NCBI RefSeq assembly: GCF_024267655.1 | Contig: NZ_CP100595.1 | Location: forward strand, 2,604,001-2,668,000 | Source: Arcobacter roscoffensis | GTDB taxonomy: Bacteria > Campylobacterota > Campylobacteria > Campylobacterales > Arcobacteraceae | DNA length: 64,000 nt | Direction of reading: 5' to 3' | Shown: piece by piece, positions 43,719 to 52,521 of the stretch | How the letters are laid out: each line of letters begins with the position of its first letter | Numbering within the stretch: position 1 is the first letter of the stretch | Made by a program: the position numbers and the translations under genes | The notes under the pieces: generated by a model | What the model saw: the letters and a program-made list of their open reading frames with translations, nothing else | Databases searched by the model: none | Told to the model about the DNA's origin: nothing

Positions 43719-45345
43719 ATGTGATATGCTAATTGATTCAAATGATATTTTATCAACTATTTCAAAACTTAAAAATGAAGATAACTACACTTTACTTCTT
43801 GATGTAACTGCAATTGATTATTTAAAATATCCTGATGTTATTCCATCTAGATTTGCAGTTGTATATATATTAAGAGACTCTACTTTTAAAAAACAAATAA
43901 GTGTAAAAGCCTATGTAAATGATGATACTTTAGAAGTTCAAAGTATTACTTCACTATATGAAGCTGCTAATTGGGGTGAACGAGAAACATATGACCAATA
44001 TGGTATAAAATTTACAGGACATCCAAACTTAAAAAGAATTTTAAACCATCATCAATTTATAGGGCATCCTTTAAGAAAAGATTATCCAGTTACAAAAGGG
44101 CAAATCTGTACTGAAACTGAAAGTTTAATGGACGAAATGTTACCCAGACTTCATGCAAAAGGTTATAGTGACTCAGAAATAAATGATCTAATGATGCTAA
44201 ATATTGGACCTTCACACCCTGCTTCACACGGTACAATTAGAAACTTTGTAGCAATGGAAGGTGAAACAATTACTACTTGTGTAACTGAAATTGGTTATTT
44301 ACATAGAGGTTTTGAAAAATCTTGTGAAACTCATACTTACTCACAAGTAATCCCATATACAGATAGACTTAATTACTGTAGTGCAATTTTAAATAACATT
44401 GGATTTTCAAAAGCTGTTGAAGAGATGTTAAATATTGATATAACTCCTAGAGCTAAGACTATTAGAGTTGTTATTGGTGAGTTAAGTAGGATTATTGATC
44501 ATTTAGTATGTAATGCTGCAAATATGGTTGATTTAGGTGGTCTTACTAACTTCTGGTATTTATTTGCTCCAAGAGATGACGCTTATGATTTACTTTCAAA
44601 ACTTACAGGGGCTAGACTTACAAATTCATATACAAGAATTGGTGGTTTAGAGTTTGATTTATATGATGGTTTTGAAGAAGATTTAAATCAAGTATTAAAA
44701 AATGTAGAGATTGCTATTGATGATGCATTAAGCTTAATAGCAAAAAATAGAATATTCCATGATAGAACACAAGATGTGGGAGTTATAAAACCAGACTTTG
44801 CAATAAGTGCAGGAGTATCTGGTCCAAATTTAAGATCAACTGGTATAGCACACGACTTAAGAAAAGACAAACCTTACTATGGTTATGAAAACTATGACTT
44901 TGATGTTGTAGTAGGAAGTCATGGAGATGTATACGACAGAATGATGTGTAGATTTGAAGAAATGACTCAAAGTATTAGAATTATCAAACAAGCTATGAAA
45001 GAACTTCCAGATGGTCCTTTAAATGTAGATCATCAAGGAATCATACTTCCTGATAAAAAAGATGTTTATGGAAATATTGAAGGTTTAATGAACCAATTTA
45101 AACTTACTTTTGAGGGTATTAAAGTTCCAAAAGGTGAATATTATGGTTCAACTGAAGCTGGAAATGGTGAGCTTGGATTTTTTATAGTTAGTGATGGAAC
45201 TGGTAGTTCATATAAAGTAAAATGTAGACCTCCATGTTTTTATTCACTTGGTGCTTATGCAAAAATTGTTGAAGGTACAATGTTGGCTGATGCAATTGTA
45301 ACAATGGCTAGTATGAACTTTATTGCAGGGGAGTTTGATAGATAA
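43711..45345 (+). CDS. nuoCD: NADH-quinone oxidoreductase fused subunits C and D
   Basis: A 544-residue fusion: residues 1-140 are NuoC ([31 protein letters not shown]) and about 165-544 are NuoD, which lines the quinone pocket ([43 protein letters not shown], and the C-terminal [11 protein letters not shown]). Fused nuoCD is known from enterobacteria; as I recall, C. jejuni keeps the two separate. The linker is short ([12 protein letters not shown]). Its TAA overlaps the nuoE ATG. Confidence 0.95.
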   Translation: MLKCDMLIDSNDILSTISKLKNEDNYTLLLDVTAIDYLKYPDVIPSRFAVVYILRDSTFKKQISVKAYVNDDTLEVQSITSLYEAANWGERETYDQYGIKFTGHPNLKRILNHHQFIGHPLRKDYPVTKGQICTETESLMDEMLPRLHAKGYSDSEINDLMMLNIGPSHPASHGTIRNFVAMEGETITTCVTEIGYLHRGFEKSCETHTYSQVIPYTDRLNYCSAILNNIGFSKAVEEMLNIDITPRAKTIRVVIGELSRIIDHLVCNAANMVDLGGLTNFWYLFAPRDDAYDLLSKLTGARLTNSYTRIGGLEFDLYDGFEEDLNQVLKNVEIAIDDALSLIAKNRIFHDRTQDVGVIKPDFAISAGVSGPNLRSTGIAHDLRKDKPYYGYENYDFDVVVGSHGDVYDRMMCRFEEMTQSIRIIKQAMKELPDGPLNVDHQGIILPDKKDVYGNIEGLMNQFKLTFEGIKVPKGEYYGSTEAGNGELGFFIVSDGTGSSYKVKCRPPCFYSLGAYAKIVEGTMLADAIVTMASMNFIAGEFDR

Positions 45346-45830
45346 TGAGTAAATTTAAATATACAGATGAAAATGAAAAAGAGTTTCAAAGATTACTTAA
45401 AAAATATCCTAATTCTGATGCTATGATGCTTCCAGGACTTTGGTTAGTACAAGAACAAGAAGGCTGGGTTAGTCCTGATGCTATGATTTTTATGGCTGAT
45501 AGACTTGGTAAATCTCCTGTAGAAGTACATAGTTTTGCAACTTTTTATACAATGTTTAATTTAAAACCAATTGGAACATATCATATTGAATTATGTAAAA
45601 CTCTTTCATGTATGCTTATGGGTGCTCACGAGCTTAAAAAATTTATAAAAGAAACAATTGGAATAGAACCTGGACAAACAAGCGAAGATGGAAAGTTTCA
45701 TTTTAGTGAAGTAGAATGTCAAGGTGCTTGTGGTGGAGCACCTATGATTGCTTTAAATAATGAATATCATGAAAAAATGAGCGTTGAAAAACTAAAAAAT
45801 ATTATACAGGAGTGTAAAAATGAGTGCTGA
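45345..45830 (+). CDS. nuoE: NADH-quinone oxidoreductase subunit E
   Basis: A thioredoxin-fold subunit with the [2Fe-2S] cluster N1a of the NADH module. It has 161 residues, with ligand pairs CKTLSC and CQGAC (FSEVECQGACGGAPMIALN). Its presence with nuoF shows that this complex I is built to take electrons from NADH. It overlaps nuoF by 11 nt. Confidence 0.95.
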   Translation: MSKFKYTDENEKEFQRLLKKYPNSDAMMLPGLWLVQEQEGWVSPDAMIFMADRLGKSPVEVHSFATFYTMFNLKPIGTYHIELCKTLSCMLMGAHELKKFIKETIGIEPGQTSEDGKFHFSEVECQGACGGAPMIALNNEYHEKMSVEKLKNIIQECKNEC

Positions 45831-47085
45831 TGATATGATAGTAAAAATCGTAAGTAAAAATTTTGATATTCCTGATTCTCATAAATTAGAAGTTGCATTA
45901 AAAAATGGAAGATATGAATCAATAGATAAATTATTTTCAATGAGTCCAGATGAAGTAACGGAAGAAGTTTGCAAAAGTGGTCTAAGAGGAAAAGGTGGAG
46001 GTGGAGCACTGTGTGGTCCAAAATGGAAGCTAATGCCACCTGTTGATGATAGACCAAGATACTTAATAGCAAATGGAGATGAGAGTGAACCTGGAACTTT
46101 TAAAGATAGACAAATCTTTGAGTATGATCCACATCTATTAATAGAAGGTATTATCTGTTCATCTTATGCTATTGGAGCGCATGACTGTTATATTTATATT
46201 AGAGGTGAATATAAATTCTTTATTGACAGATTAAATGCTGCCATTGAAGAAGCATATGAAGCAGGTATTATAGGTTCTAAAGTTATGAATAAATATGACT
46301 ATAGAATGGATATAACAGTTCATAGAGGTGGAGGTGCTTATATTTGTGGAGAGAAATCTGCACTTATAGAGTCAATTGAAGGTAAGAGAGGTCATCCAAG
46401 ACTAAAACCACATGGTAAAGAGTGTGAATGGTTCTTTGGAAATCCAGCAACTGTAAATAATGTAGAAACTATTGCTTCTGTTCCTAATATTGTATTAAAT
46501 GGCTATGAGTCATATACAAAATATGGAACGGAAAAAGCACCAGGAACTATGTTATTTGCCATGAGTGGTCCAGTTAAAAACCCAGGGGTTTATGAACTAG
46601 CTTACGGAAATAAAATGATAGATGTAATAAATAAGATAGGAGGAGGACTTCAAGATGGATTAGAGCTAAAAGCTGTAATTCCAGGAGGAGCTTCATGTCC
46701 TATCTTAACTGCACAGGAGGTTGAGAAGGCATATTTAGATTATGAATCAATGTGGGATATTGGTTCAACCTTAGGTACTGGAGGAATGATGATTATTCCA
46801 CAGGGAGTATCTATGGTTGATGTTGCTAAAAACTTAATTGAGTTTTATCATCATGAGTCTTGTGGACAATGTACACCTTGTAGAGAAGGTTGTGGATGGA
46901 TAGATAAAATTATCAAAAAGATTTTAGATGGTGAAGGTTCAAACGAAGATTTATCAACAATACTTGATGTGTGTGATACAATGAATGGAAAAACAATCTG
47001 TGTATTTGCACCAGCAGTTAAAGATATAATAAAAAGTATTGTTGAGAAATTCGGACATGAGTTTGAAGCACATTTTAAAAATTAA
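45820..47085 (+). CDS. nuoF: NADH-quinone oxidoreductase subunit F
   Basis: The NADH- and FMN-binding subunit with [4Fe-4S] cluster N3. It has 421 residues. FMN and NADH sites: SGLRGKGGGGALCGPKW (residues 53-69) and NGDESEPGTFKDR; cluster ligands C348, C351, C354 (SCGQCTPCREG) and C394. In most NuoF proteins the first loop reads GRGGAGFPTG; here FPT is replaced by ALC, which changes residues close to the flavin. It is followed, after 39 nt, by gltA instead of nuoG. Confidence 0.94.
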   Translation: MSADDMIVKIVSKNFDIPDSHKLEVALKNGRYESIDKLFSMSPDEVTEEVCKSGLRGKGGGGALCGPKWKLMPPVDDRPRYLIANGDESEPGTFKDRQIFEYDPHLLIEGIICSSYAIGAHDCYIYIRGEYKFFIDRLNAAIEEAYEAGIIGSKVMNKYDYRMDITVHRGGGAYICGEKSALIESIEGKRGHPRLKPHGKECEWFFGNPATVNNVETIASVPNIVLNGYESYTKYGTEKAPGTMLFAMSGPVKNPGVYELAYGNKMIDVINKIGGGLQDGLELKAVIPGGASCPILTAQEVEKAYLDYESMWDIGSTLGTGGMMIIPQGVSMVDVAKNLIEFYHHESCGQCTPCREGCGWIDKIIKKILDGEGSNEDLSTILDVCDTMNGKTICVFAPAVKDIIKSIVEKFGHEFEAHFKN

Positions 47086-47124
47086 AAACAAAAAAATTAA
47101 GTCAATTTATTAAAGGAGAAATTA

Positions 47125-48411
47125 ATGGCAAAAAATACTATGACACTTACTGATAATAGAAATGGTGATAAGTATGAATACAATATTATAGATGGGACAA
47201 GAGGACCAAGCGTTGTTGATATTTCAACTTTTTATAAAGATTCTGGAATGTTTACTTATGATCCAGGATACACATCAACTGCTTCTTGTGAATCTAAAAT
47301 CACATTTATTGACGGTGAGAATTCAGAGTTAAGATATAGAGGTTATGAAATTACAGAATTAGCTGGAAAGCACTCATACCTTGATGTTTGTCACTTATTA
47401 ATGATGGGAAGATTACCATCTGAAGCTGAATCAAAAAACTTTGATTTAGAGATTAGACATAGATCATTCTTAAATGAAGGTTTAATTAAAATTTTTGCTG
47501 GTTTCCCAGATGGAGCACATCCAATGGCAACAATGGGTGCAGCAACTATGGCATTATCAACTTTCTATAAAGACCACTTAAACTTAGAAGATGAAGAAGA
47601 ATTCAAAACTATGAGAAGAAGAATCTTAGCTAAAATACCTACTATTGCAGCTATGGCTTATAGAAAATCAATAGGAACTCCTCTAATTTACCCAGATGTA
47701 AATAGATATTTCACTGAAAACTTCTTATATATGTTAAGAGCTTATCCAGGTGGAAATATGAAGTACTTAGGTGATGGACAAAATGAAGAAATCAAACAAG
47801 TTGAAGTTGATGCTTTAGATGCAATTTTAACTTTACATGCTGATCATGAACAAAATGCTTCTACTACTACAGTTAGAAATGTTGGTTCAACAGAGGCTCA
47901 CCCTTATGTATCTATTGCATCTGGTATTGCAGCTTTATGGGGTTCTGCTCATGGTGGTGCAAATGAAAAAGTAATGGATCAATTAAAATTAATTGGTGAT
48001 GTTAAAAATGTACCAACTTACATTGCAAAAGCTAAAGATAGAAACGATCCATTTAGATTAATGGGATTCGGACATAGAGTTTATAAAAATAGAGATCCAA
48101 GAGCTGAAGTATTAAAAGGTCTTCAAGATAAACTAAAAGAAGAGTTAAACTTAGACTCTAAATTATTAGATGTAGCAGCAGCTGTTGAAAAAGCAGCATT
48201 AAATGATGATTACTTCAAAGATAGAGGTCTTTACCCAAATATTGACTTCTATTCAGGTGTAATTTTAACTGCACTTAAAATTCCAGTAGAAATGTTTACT
48301 CCAATTTTTGTTATAGGAAGAATTCCAGGTTGGATTTCTCAATGGTCTGAGTTAAAACAAGATCCTAAACATAAAATTGCTAGACCAAGACAATTATATA
48401 CAGGAAACTAA
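47125..48411 (+). CDS. gltA: citrate synthase
   Basis: It condenses oxaloacetate with acetyl-CoA at the entry to the TCA cycle. It has 428 residues, the type II length that NADH often inhibits, with SAHGGANEKVM and GFGHRVYKNRDPRAEV (catalytic His residues) and NIDFYSGVIL (Asp). A strong AAAGGAG ribosome site and a 39-nt gap before it, and a 48-nt gap after it, contrast with the overlapping nuo genes. No clear promoter or terminator is seen around it, so it is probably read through with nuo. gltA is used for Arcobacter strain typing. Confidence 0.98.
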   Translation: MAKNTMTLTDNRNGDKYEYNIIDGTRGPSVVDISTFYKDSGMFTYDPGYTSTASCESKITFIDGENSELRYRGYEITELAGKHSYLDVCHLLMMGRLPSEAESKNFDLEIRHRSFLNEGLIKIFAGFPDGAHPMATMGAATMALSTFYKDHLNLEDEEEFKTMRRRILAKIPTIAAMAYRKSIGTPLIYPDVNRYFTENFLYMLRAYPGGNMKYLGDGQNEEIKQVEVDALDAILTLHADHEQNASTTTVRNVGSTEAHPYVSIASGIAALWGSAHGGANEKVMDQLKLIGDVKNVPTYIAKAKDRNDPFRLMGFGHRVYKNRDPRAEVLKGLQDKLKEELNLDSKLLDVAAAVEKAALNDDYFKDRGLYPNIDFYSGVILTALKIPVEMFTPIFVIGRIPGWISQWSELKQDPKHKIARPRQLYTGN

Positions 48412-48459
48412 TAGTTAAACTATTAAAAAATAAACACAAAGTGTAAGGGGATAATACTC

Positions 48460-49896
48460 ATGAGTGAAATGATAGAAATTACAGTCAATGGTGCCCAAAT
48501 GCAAGCTTCCAAGGGAAGCTTGTTAATTGATAAATTATTGGATGAGAATATTCACATACCTCATTTTTGTTATCACCAAGCACTTGGTAAAGATGGCAAC
48601 TGTAGGATGTGTATGGTTGAAATCGAAGGTCAAAAAAGACCTCAGATTGCCTGTGACACTCCTGTAAAAGATGGAATGGTTGTAAGAACAAAAGGTGAGA
48701 ATATTGAAAAAGTTAGACGAGATATTCTAGAACTTGAACTTATAAATCACCCTATTGACTGTCCTACTTGTGATCAAGCAGGAGAGTGCAAACTTCAAGA
48801 TTACTATATGGAATCAGGATTCTATGAATCAAGAATAAATGTAGATAATAAAAATAAGCATAGAAAAAGAGTTGACTTAGGCTCAAATGTAATGCTTGAT
48901 GAAGAAAGATGTGTACTTTGTACTAGATGTGTTAGATTTTGTAAAGATATTACTAAAACTGGTGAGTTAGGAGTAATAGATAGATCTGACCACTCAACTA
49001 TTGGTATATTTCCTGGTCGTCCCCTATCAAATCCATATGCAATGAATGTAGTAGACTTATGTCCTGTTGGAGCATTAACTTCAAAGGACTTTAGATTTAA
49101 ACAAAGAGTTTGGTTCTTAGAAACTTTTAATGCAATTTGTAATGGATGTTCAAAAGGGTGTAATATCTATGTAGATCATAGAAAAGAGAAATATGAAGAT
49201 GATAAGATCTACAGATTTAGACCAAGAGTAAATAAAAATGTAAATGGTTGGTTTATATGTGATGAAGGAAGATTATCTTATCACAATGAAAATCAAAATA
49301 GATTTGAAACACCACTTTTAAATAAAGAGTCATCAAATCTAAGTAATACAATTACAAACTTATTTAAAGAGTTATCAACATCAAAAAGTACTCTTTTTGT
49401 ATTAAGTGCAAATCTTTCTTATGAAGAAATGTCAAACATCAATAACTTAGCTTCAAAAATAAATGCTAATGTTTCAGGATATGACCCAGATACATATGAT
49501 GAAAACTTCAAAGATGATTATCTAAAAACAAATGATAGAACTGCTAATAGAGCCTCTTTCAAAGAAATAGGTATAGATGAAACAGAAGAATTTTTCAATA
49601 AATCTTTAAAAGAATCTAGCACAGTTGTAATAATAGATAATCACTACTTTGAAAATAGAAGTGAACTATTAAAAGATAAAAAAGTTGTATCTTTATATAG
49701 TCATCATTGTTTAACTATAAGTTATTCAAATATAGCTATTCCTATTGCATCATTTTATGAAAAAAGTGGTACATATATTAACTGTGAGGGTGTGAAACAA
49801 AAAGTCATTTCACAAATGAATAAAAATGAACCTATGGAAACAGTTACTTCTGTAATTGAGCATTTAAAAGAAATGATTTCAAAAGGAACGCTATGA
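48460..49896 (+). CDS. nuoG: NADH-quinone oxidoreductase subunit G, short form
   Basis: It holds the iron-sulfur chain of the NADH module. It has 478 residues against about 780-910 in Thermus and E. coli. All cluster ligands of the N-terminal part are present: N1b C37, C48, C51, C65; N5 H97, C101, C104, C110; N4 C151, C154, C157, C201; and an N7-like set C227, C230, C234, C267. The remaining roughly 200 residues show little likeness to the molybdopterin-type domain, which is mostly missing. The reading frame runs cleanly into nuoH (overlap 4 nt), so this is not a frameshift. Confidence 0.92.
   Translation: MSEMIEITVNGAQMQASKGSLLIDKLLDENIHIPHFCYHQALGKDGNCRMCMVEIEGQKRPQIACDTPVKDGMVVRTKGENIEKVRRDILELELINHPIDCPTCDQAGECKLQDYYMESGFYESRINVDNKNKHRKRVDLGSNVMLDEERCVLCTRCVRFCKDITKTGELGVIDRSDHSTIGIFPGRPLSNPYAMNVVDLCPVGALTSKDFRFKQRVWFLETFNAICNGCSKGCNIYVDHRKEKYEDDKIYRFRPRVNKNVNGWFICDEGRLSYHNENQNRFETPLLNKESSNLSNTITNLFKELSTSKSTLFVLSANLSYEEMSNINNLASKINANVSGYDPDTYDENFKDDYLKTNDRTANRASFKEIGIDETEEFFNKSLKESSTVVIIDNHYFENRSELLKDKKVVSLYSHHCLTISYSNIAIPIASFYEKSGTYINCEGVKQKVISQMNKNEPMETVTSVIEHLKEMISKGTL
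48502..48522 (+). other. hairpin in the 5' coding part of nuoG
   Basis: CAAGCTTCC / GGAAGCTTG, a perfect 9-bp stem with an AAG loop, lies 42 nt after the first base of the nuoG start codon. It is GC-richer than its surroundings and might slow translation or protect the message end after gltA; this is speculative. Confidence 0.5.
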
Positions 49897-51170
49897 GTAG
49901 TATAACAATAACAATGATAAATATATCCATAGCATCACTACTTGCTGTAGGTTTAACTCCACTTTTTGTATGGTGGGAAAGAAGAATATCTGGACTTATG
50001 CAAGATAGAACTGGTCCAAATAGATGTAATATAGGTCCTTTAAGACTTGGTGGTCTTATTCAAAGTTTTGCAGATATGCTAAAACTTATCTTTAAAGAAG
50101 ACTTTACTCCATCACATATAAAATATAAGTTTTTCTTCTCTATTGCACCTGCAATTGTATTTTTCTGTTCTTTTTTAACATTTGCAACTATACCCTTTGC
50201 TGATGTTTTAATAATAGATGGAGAGTCACATATTATGTCAGCTATTCCAAATGAACTAGGTATCATGTGGTTTTTAGCTTTTGCTGGACTATCAATTTAT
50301 GGAATAATTCTTGGGGGATATGCTTCTCAAAATAAATATGGACTTTTAGGTTCTATTAGAGCAAGTGCACAGGTTATTTCTTATGAAGTTGCTTTAACTT
50401 TAGCCGTAGTGTCTATGGTTATTTCATATGGTTCAATTCATTTAACTGATATTGTAAATGCACAAGCTGGAACTTTCCTTGGTGTGATTCCAATGTGGGG
50501 TATTTTTATTCAACCGCTTGCTGCTATTATTTTTATAGTATGTGCTTTTGCTGAAACAAATAGAGCTCCTTTTGATATAGCTGAGGGTGAATCTGAAATT
50601 GTTGCAGGTTATCATACTGAGTATTCGGCTATGAGATTTGGACTTTTTCAAGTTGGTGAATATGCTGCGATGTCTGCTTCATCAGCTATTATTGTAACTT
50701 TATTTTTTGGTGGTTATCAAATTCCTTGGCTTGATACACAAACTATACATAGTAATATAAACTATGTAATAGCAGCTATTATGATTTTACTTCCAATAAA
50801 GATATTTATCTTTACAAAATGGATGAAGAAAAACAATAAAACAGTTGGTATGGGTGATAAAAGAAGAGAAAAAGAAACAAAAATTTTAACTATTGCCTTT
50901 TGGTCTATTTGTTTAATCATACTTGGTCTTTTAGCAATATTCTTAATCACAGGTCTTGGAACAAATGGAATAAATATTGTTACAGCAATTTTACAAATTG
51001 GAACATTCTTAGTTAAATTTTTCTTAGTTGCCTTTTTATATATTTGGGTTAGATGGACAGTTTTAAGGTTTAGATATGACCAATTACAAATGTTAGGATG
51101 GAAAGTTTTAATTCCATTAGCACTTTTAAATGTAATCTTAACTGCAACTTTTATAGTAGTAGGAAGTTAA
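49893..51170 (+). CDS. nuoH: NADH-quinone oxidoreductase subunit H with extra segment
   Basis: A membrane subunit that forms part of the quinone chamber. It has 425 residues; E. coli NuoH has about 325. Conserved parts are MQDRTGPNRC, GGLIQSFADMLKLIFKED, FAETNRAPFDIAEGESEIVAGYHTEY and the C-terminal IWVRWTVLRFRYDQLQMLGWK. The excess lies between about residues 282 and 366 and contains added hydrophobic stretches (YVIAAIMILLPIKIFIF, AFWSICLIILGLLAIFLI) and a basic loop (KWMKKNNKTVGMGDKRREKE). Confidence 0.94.
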   Translation: MSSITITMINISIASLLAVGLTPLFVWWERRISGLMQDRTGPNRCNIGPLRLGGLIQSFADMLKLIFKEDFTPSHIKYKFFFSIAPAIVFFCSFLTFATIPFADVLIIDGESHIMSAIPNELGIMWFLAFAGLSIYGIILGGYASQNKYGLLGSIRASAQVISYEVALTLAVVSMVISYGSIHLTDIVNAQAGTFLGVIPMWGIFIQPLAAIIFIVCAFAETNRAPFDIAEGESEIVAGYHTEYSAMRFGLFQVGEYAAMSASSAIIVTLFFGGYQIPWLDTQTIHSNINYVIAAIMILLPIKIFIFTKWMKKNNKTVGMGDKRREKETKILTIAFWSICLIILGLLAIFLITGLGTNGINIVTAILQIGTFLVKFFLVAFLYIWVRWTVLRFRYDQLQMLGWKVLIPLALLNVILTATFIVVGS

Positions 51171-51171
51171 A

Positions 51172-51678
51172 ATGGGAATCAAAGTAGTAAAAAGACATGG
51201 TAAGTCGTTTAAAGACAGGCTATATTTACCTGCTATTGCAGGAGGAATGAAAACAACACTTAGACACTTCACTAAAAATTTAAAAGATATAGACAACTTA
51301 AAAACTATGCAATATCCTGAAGTTCAACCTGATGATTTAACTGAAAGATATAGAGGTGTTCATAGACTTACAAAATGGGAAGATGAAAGTGAAAAATGTG
51401 TTGCTTGTTATATGTGTGCAACAGCATGTCCTGCTGAGTGTATATTTATAGATGCAGAAGAAAGATTTGATGATAAAGCTGAAAAGAGACCAAAAGAGTT
51501 TAAGATTGATCTTTTAGAGTGTGTATTTTGTGGATATTGTGTTGAAGCTTGTCCTTGTGATGCCATTAGAATGGATACAGGAATTTTTTCTTTTACAGGT
51601 TCTAAAAGAGAAGATTTTGTTTTAGATAAAAAAGCTTTAATGAAAAATGAAAGAGCAAAGGACTTAAGTGATGATTGA
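51172..51678 (+). CDS. nuoI: NADH-quinone oxidoreductase subunit I
   Basis: A ferredoxin-like subunit with two [4Fe-4S] clusters (N6a, N6b). It has 168 residues, with C76, C79, C82, C86 (CVACYMCATAC) and C117, C120, C123, C127 (CVFCGYCVEAC). It overlaps nuoJ by 11 nt. Confidence 0.97.
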   Translation: MGIKVVKRHGKSFKDRLYLPAIAGGMKTTLRHFTKNLKDIDNLKTMQYPEVQPDDLTERYRGVHRLTKWEDESEKCVACYMCATACPAECIFIDAEERFDDKAEKRPKEFKIDLLECVFCGYCVEACPCDAIRMDTGIFSFTGSKREDFVLDKKALMKNERAKDLSDD

Positions 51679-52210
51679 TTTAGTATTTATTGGCTTATCA
51701 TTGTTAGCTATATTAGGTGCAGTTGCTATGATAGTTTATGCAAATCCTATGTATAGTGCACTAGGAGTTCTAATCTCGATGTTAAGTGTTGCAGGATTAT
51801 TTGCACTTTTAAATGCAACTTTTTTATTTTTAGTTCAAATAATAGTTTATGCAGGTGCTATTATGACTCTGATTCTATTTATTTTAATGTTCTTAAATAT
51901 TAAAGAAGAAGACCTACCAAAAGAGCCTAAAAAATTCCAAAACATAGCAATTGGTGCAGTAATTATGGTTCCTTTAAACTATTTAATTATAAGTGCTGTA
52001 GCAAAACTTCCAAAAAAAGATTTAGGTATTTCAGATACTGATTTTGGAGATATAAAACCAATTGGTATTCAACTTTTTGATAATTGGTTAGTTGCCTTTG
52101 AACTTATTTCAATTTTACTTCTAATAGCTTTAATTGGTTCAGTAGTATTAGCTAAAAAAAGAAAATCAAAAGTTCACAATGAGATTAACTCACAAGGAGA
52201 GGAATCATGA
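51668..52210 (+). CDS. nuoJ: NADH-quinone oxidoreductase subunit J
   Basis: A membrane subunit of 180 residues with five helices, including the conserved VYAGAIMTLILFILMFLNI stretch with its pi-bulge helix. The N terminus overlaps nuoI and the end overlaps nuoK by 4 nt. Confidence 0.95.
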   Translation: MMIDLVFIGLSLLAILGAVAMIVYANPMYSALGVLISMLSVAGLFALLNATFLFLVQIIVYAGAIMTLILFILMFLNIKEEDLPKEPKKFQNIAIGAVIMVPLNYLIISAVAKLPKKDLGISDTDFGDIKPIGIQLFDNWLVAFELISILLLIALIGSVVLAKKRKSKVHNEINSQGEES

Positions 52211-52521
52211 TTTCATTAACATCTTATGCCTTTGTATCAATGATGCTTTTCTCACTTGGTGTGATTGGAGTTATTGCAAGAAGAAATGTATTTGTAATTT
52301 ATATGTCAATTGAAATGATGCTAAATGGAGTAAATCTATTCTTAGTTACATTTGCTAGGTATCATTTTGATATGGATCCACAAATTATCACAATAATGGT
52401 TATTGCAATTGCAGCTGCTGAAGCTGCTATTTTCTTATCTGTAATAATTCTTTTATATAGATCAAGAAAATCTCTTGATTCTGATATATTTAATACCTTA
52501 TCACAAGGAGAGAAGTCATGA
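52207..52521 (+). CDS. nuoK: NADH-quinone oxidoreductase subunit K
   Basis: A 104-residue proton-channel subunit with three helices and the buried glutamates in YMSIEMMLNGVNL and AIAAAEAAIFLSVII. It overlaps both nuoJ and nuoL by 4 nt. Confidence 0.96.
   Translation: MISLTSYAFVSMMLFSLGVIGVIARRNVFVIYMSIEMMLNGVNLFLVTFARYHFDMDPQIITIMVIAIAAAEAAIFLSVIILLYRSRKSLDSDIFNTLSQGEKS

Noticed and set aside
48460-49896. NuoG as a frameshifted or truncated pseudogene
   Set aside because: The frame is intact, all cluster ligands are kept, and the stop overlaps the nuoH start as elsewhere in the operon.
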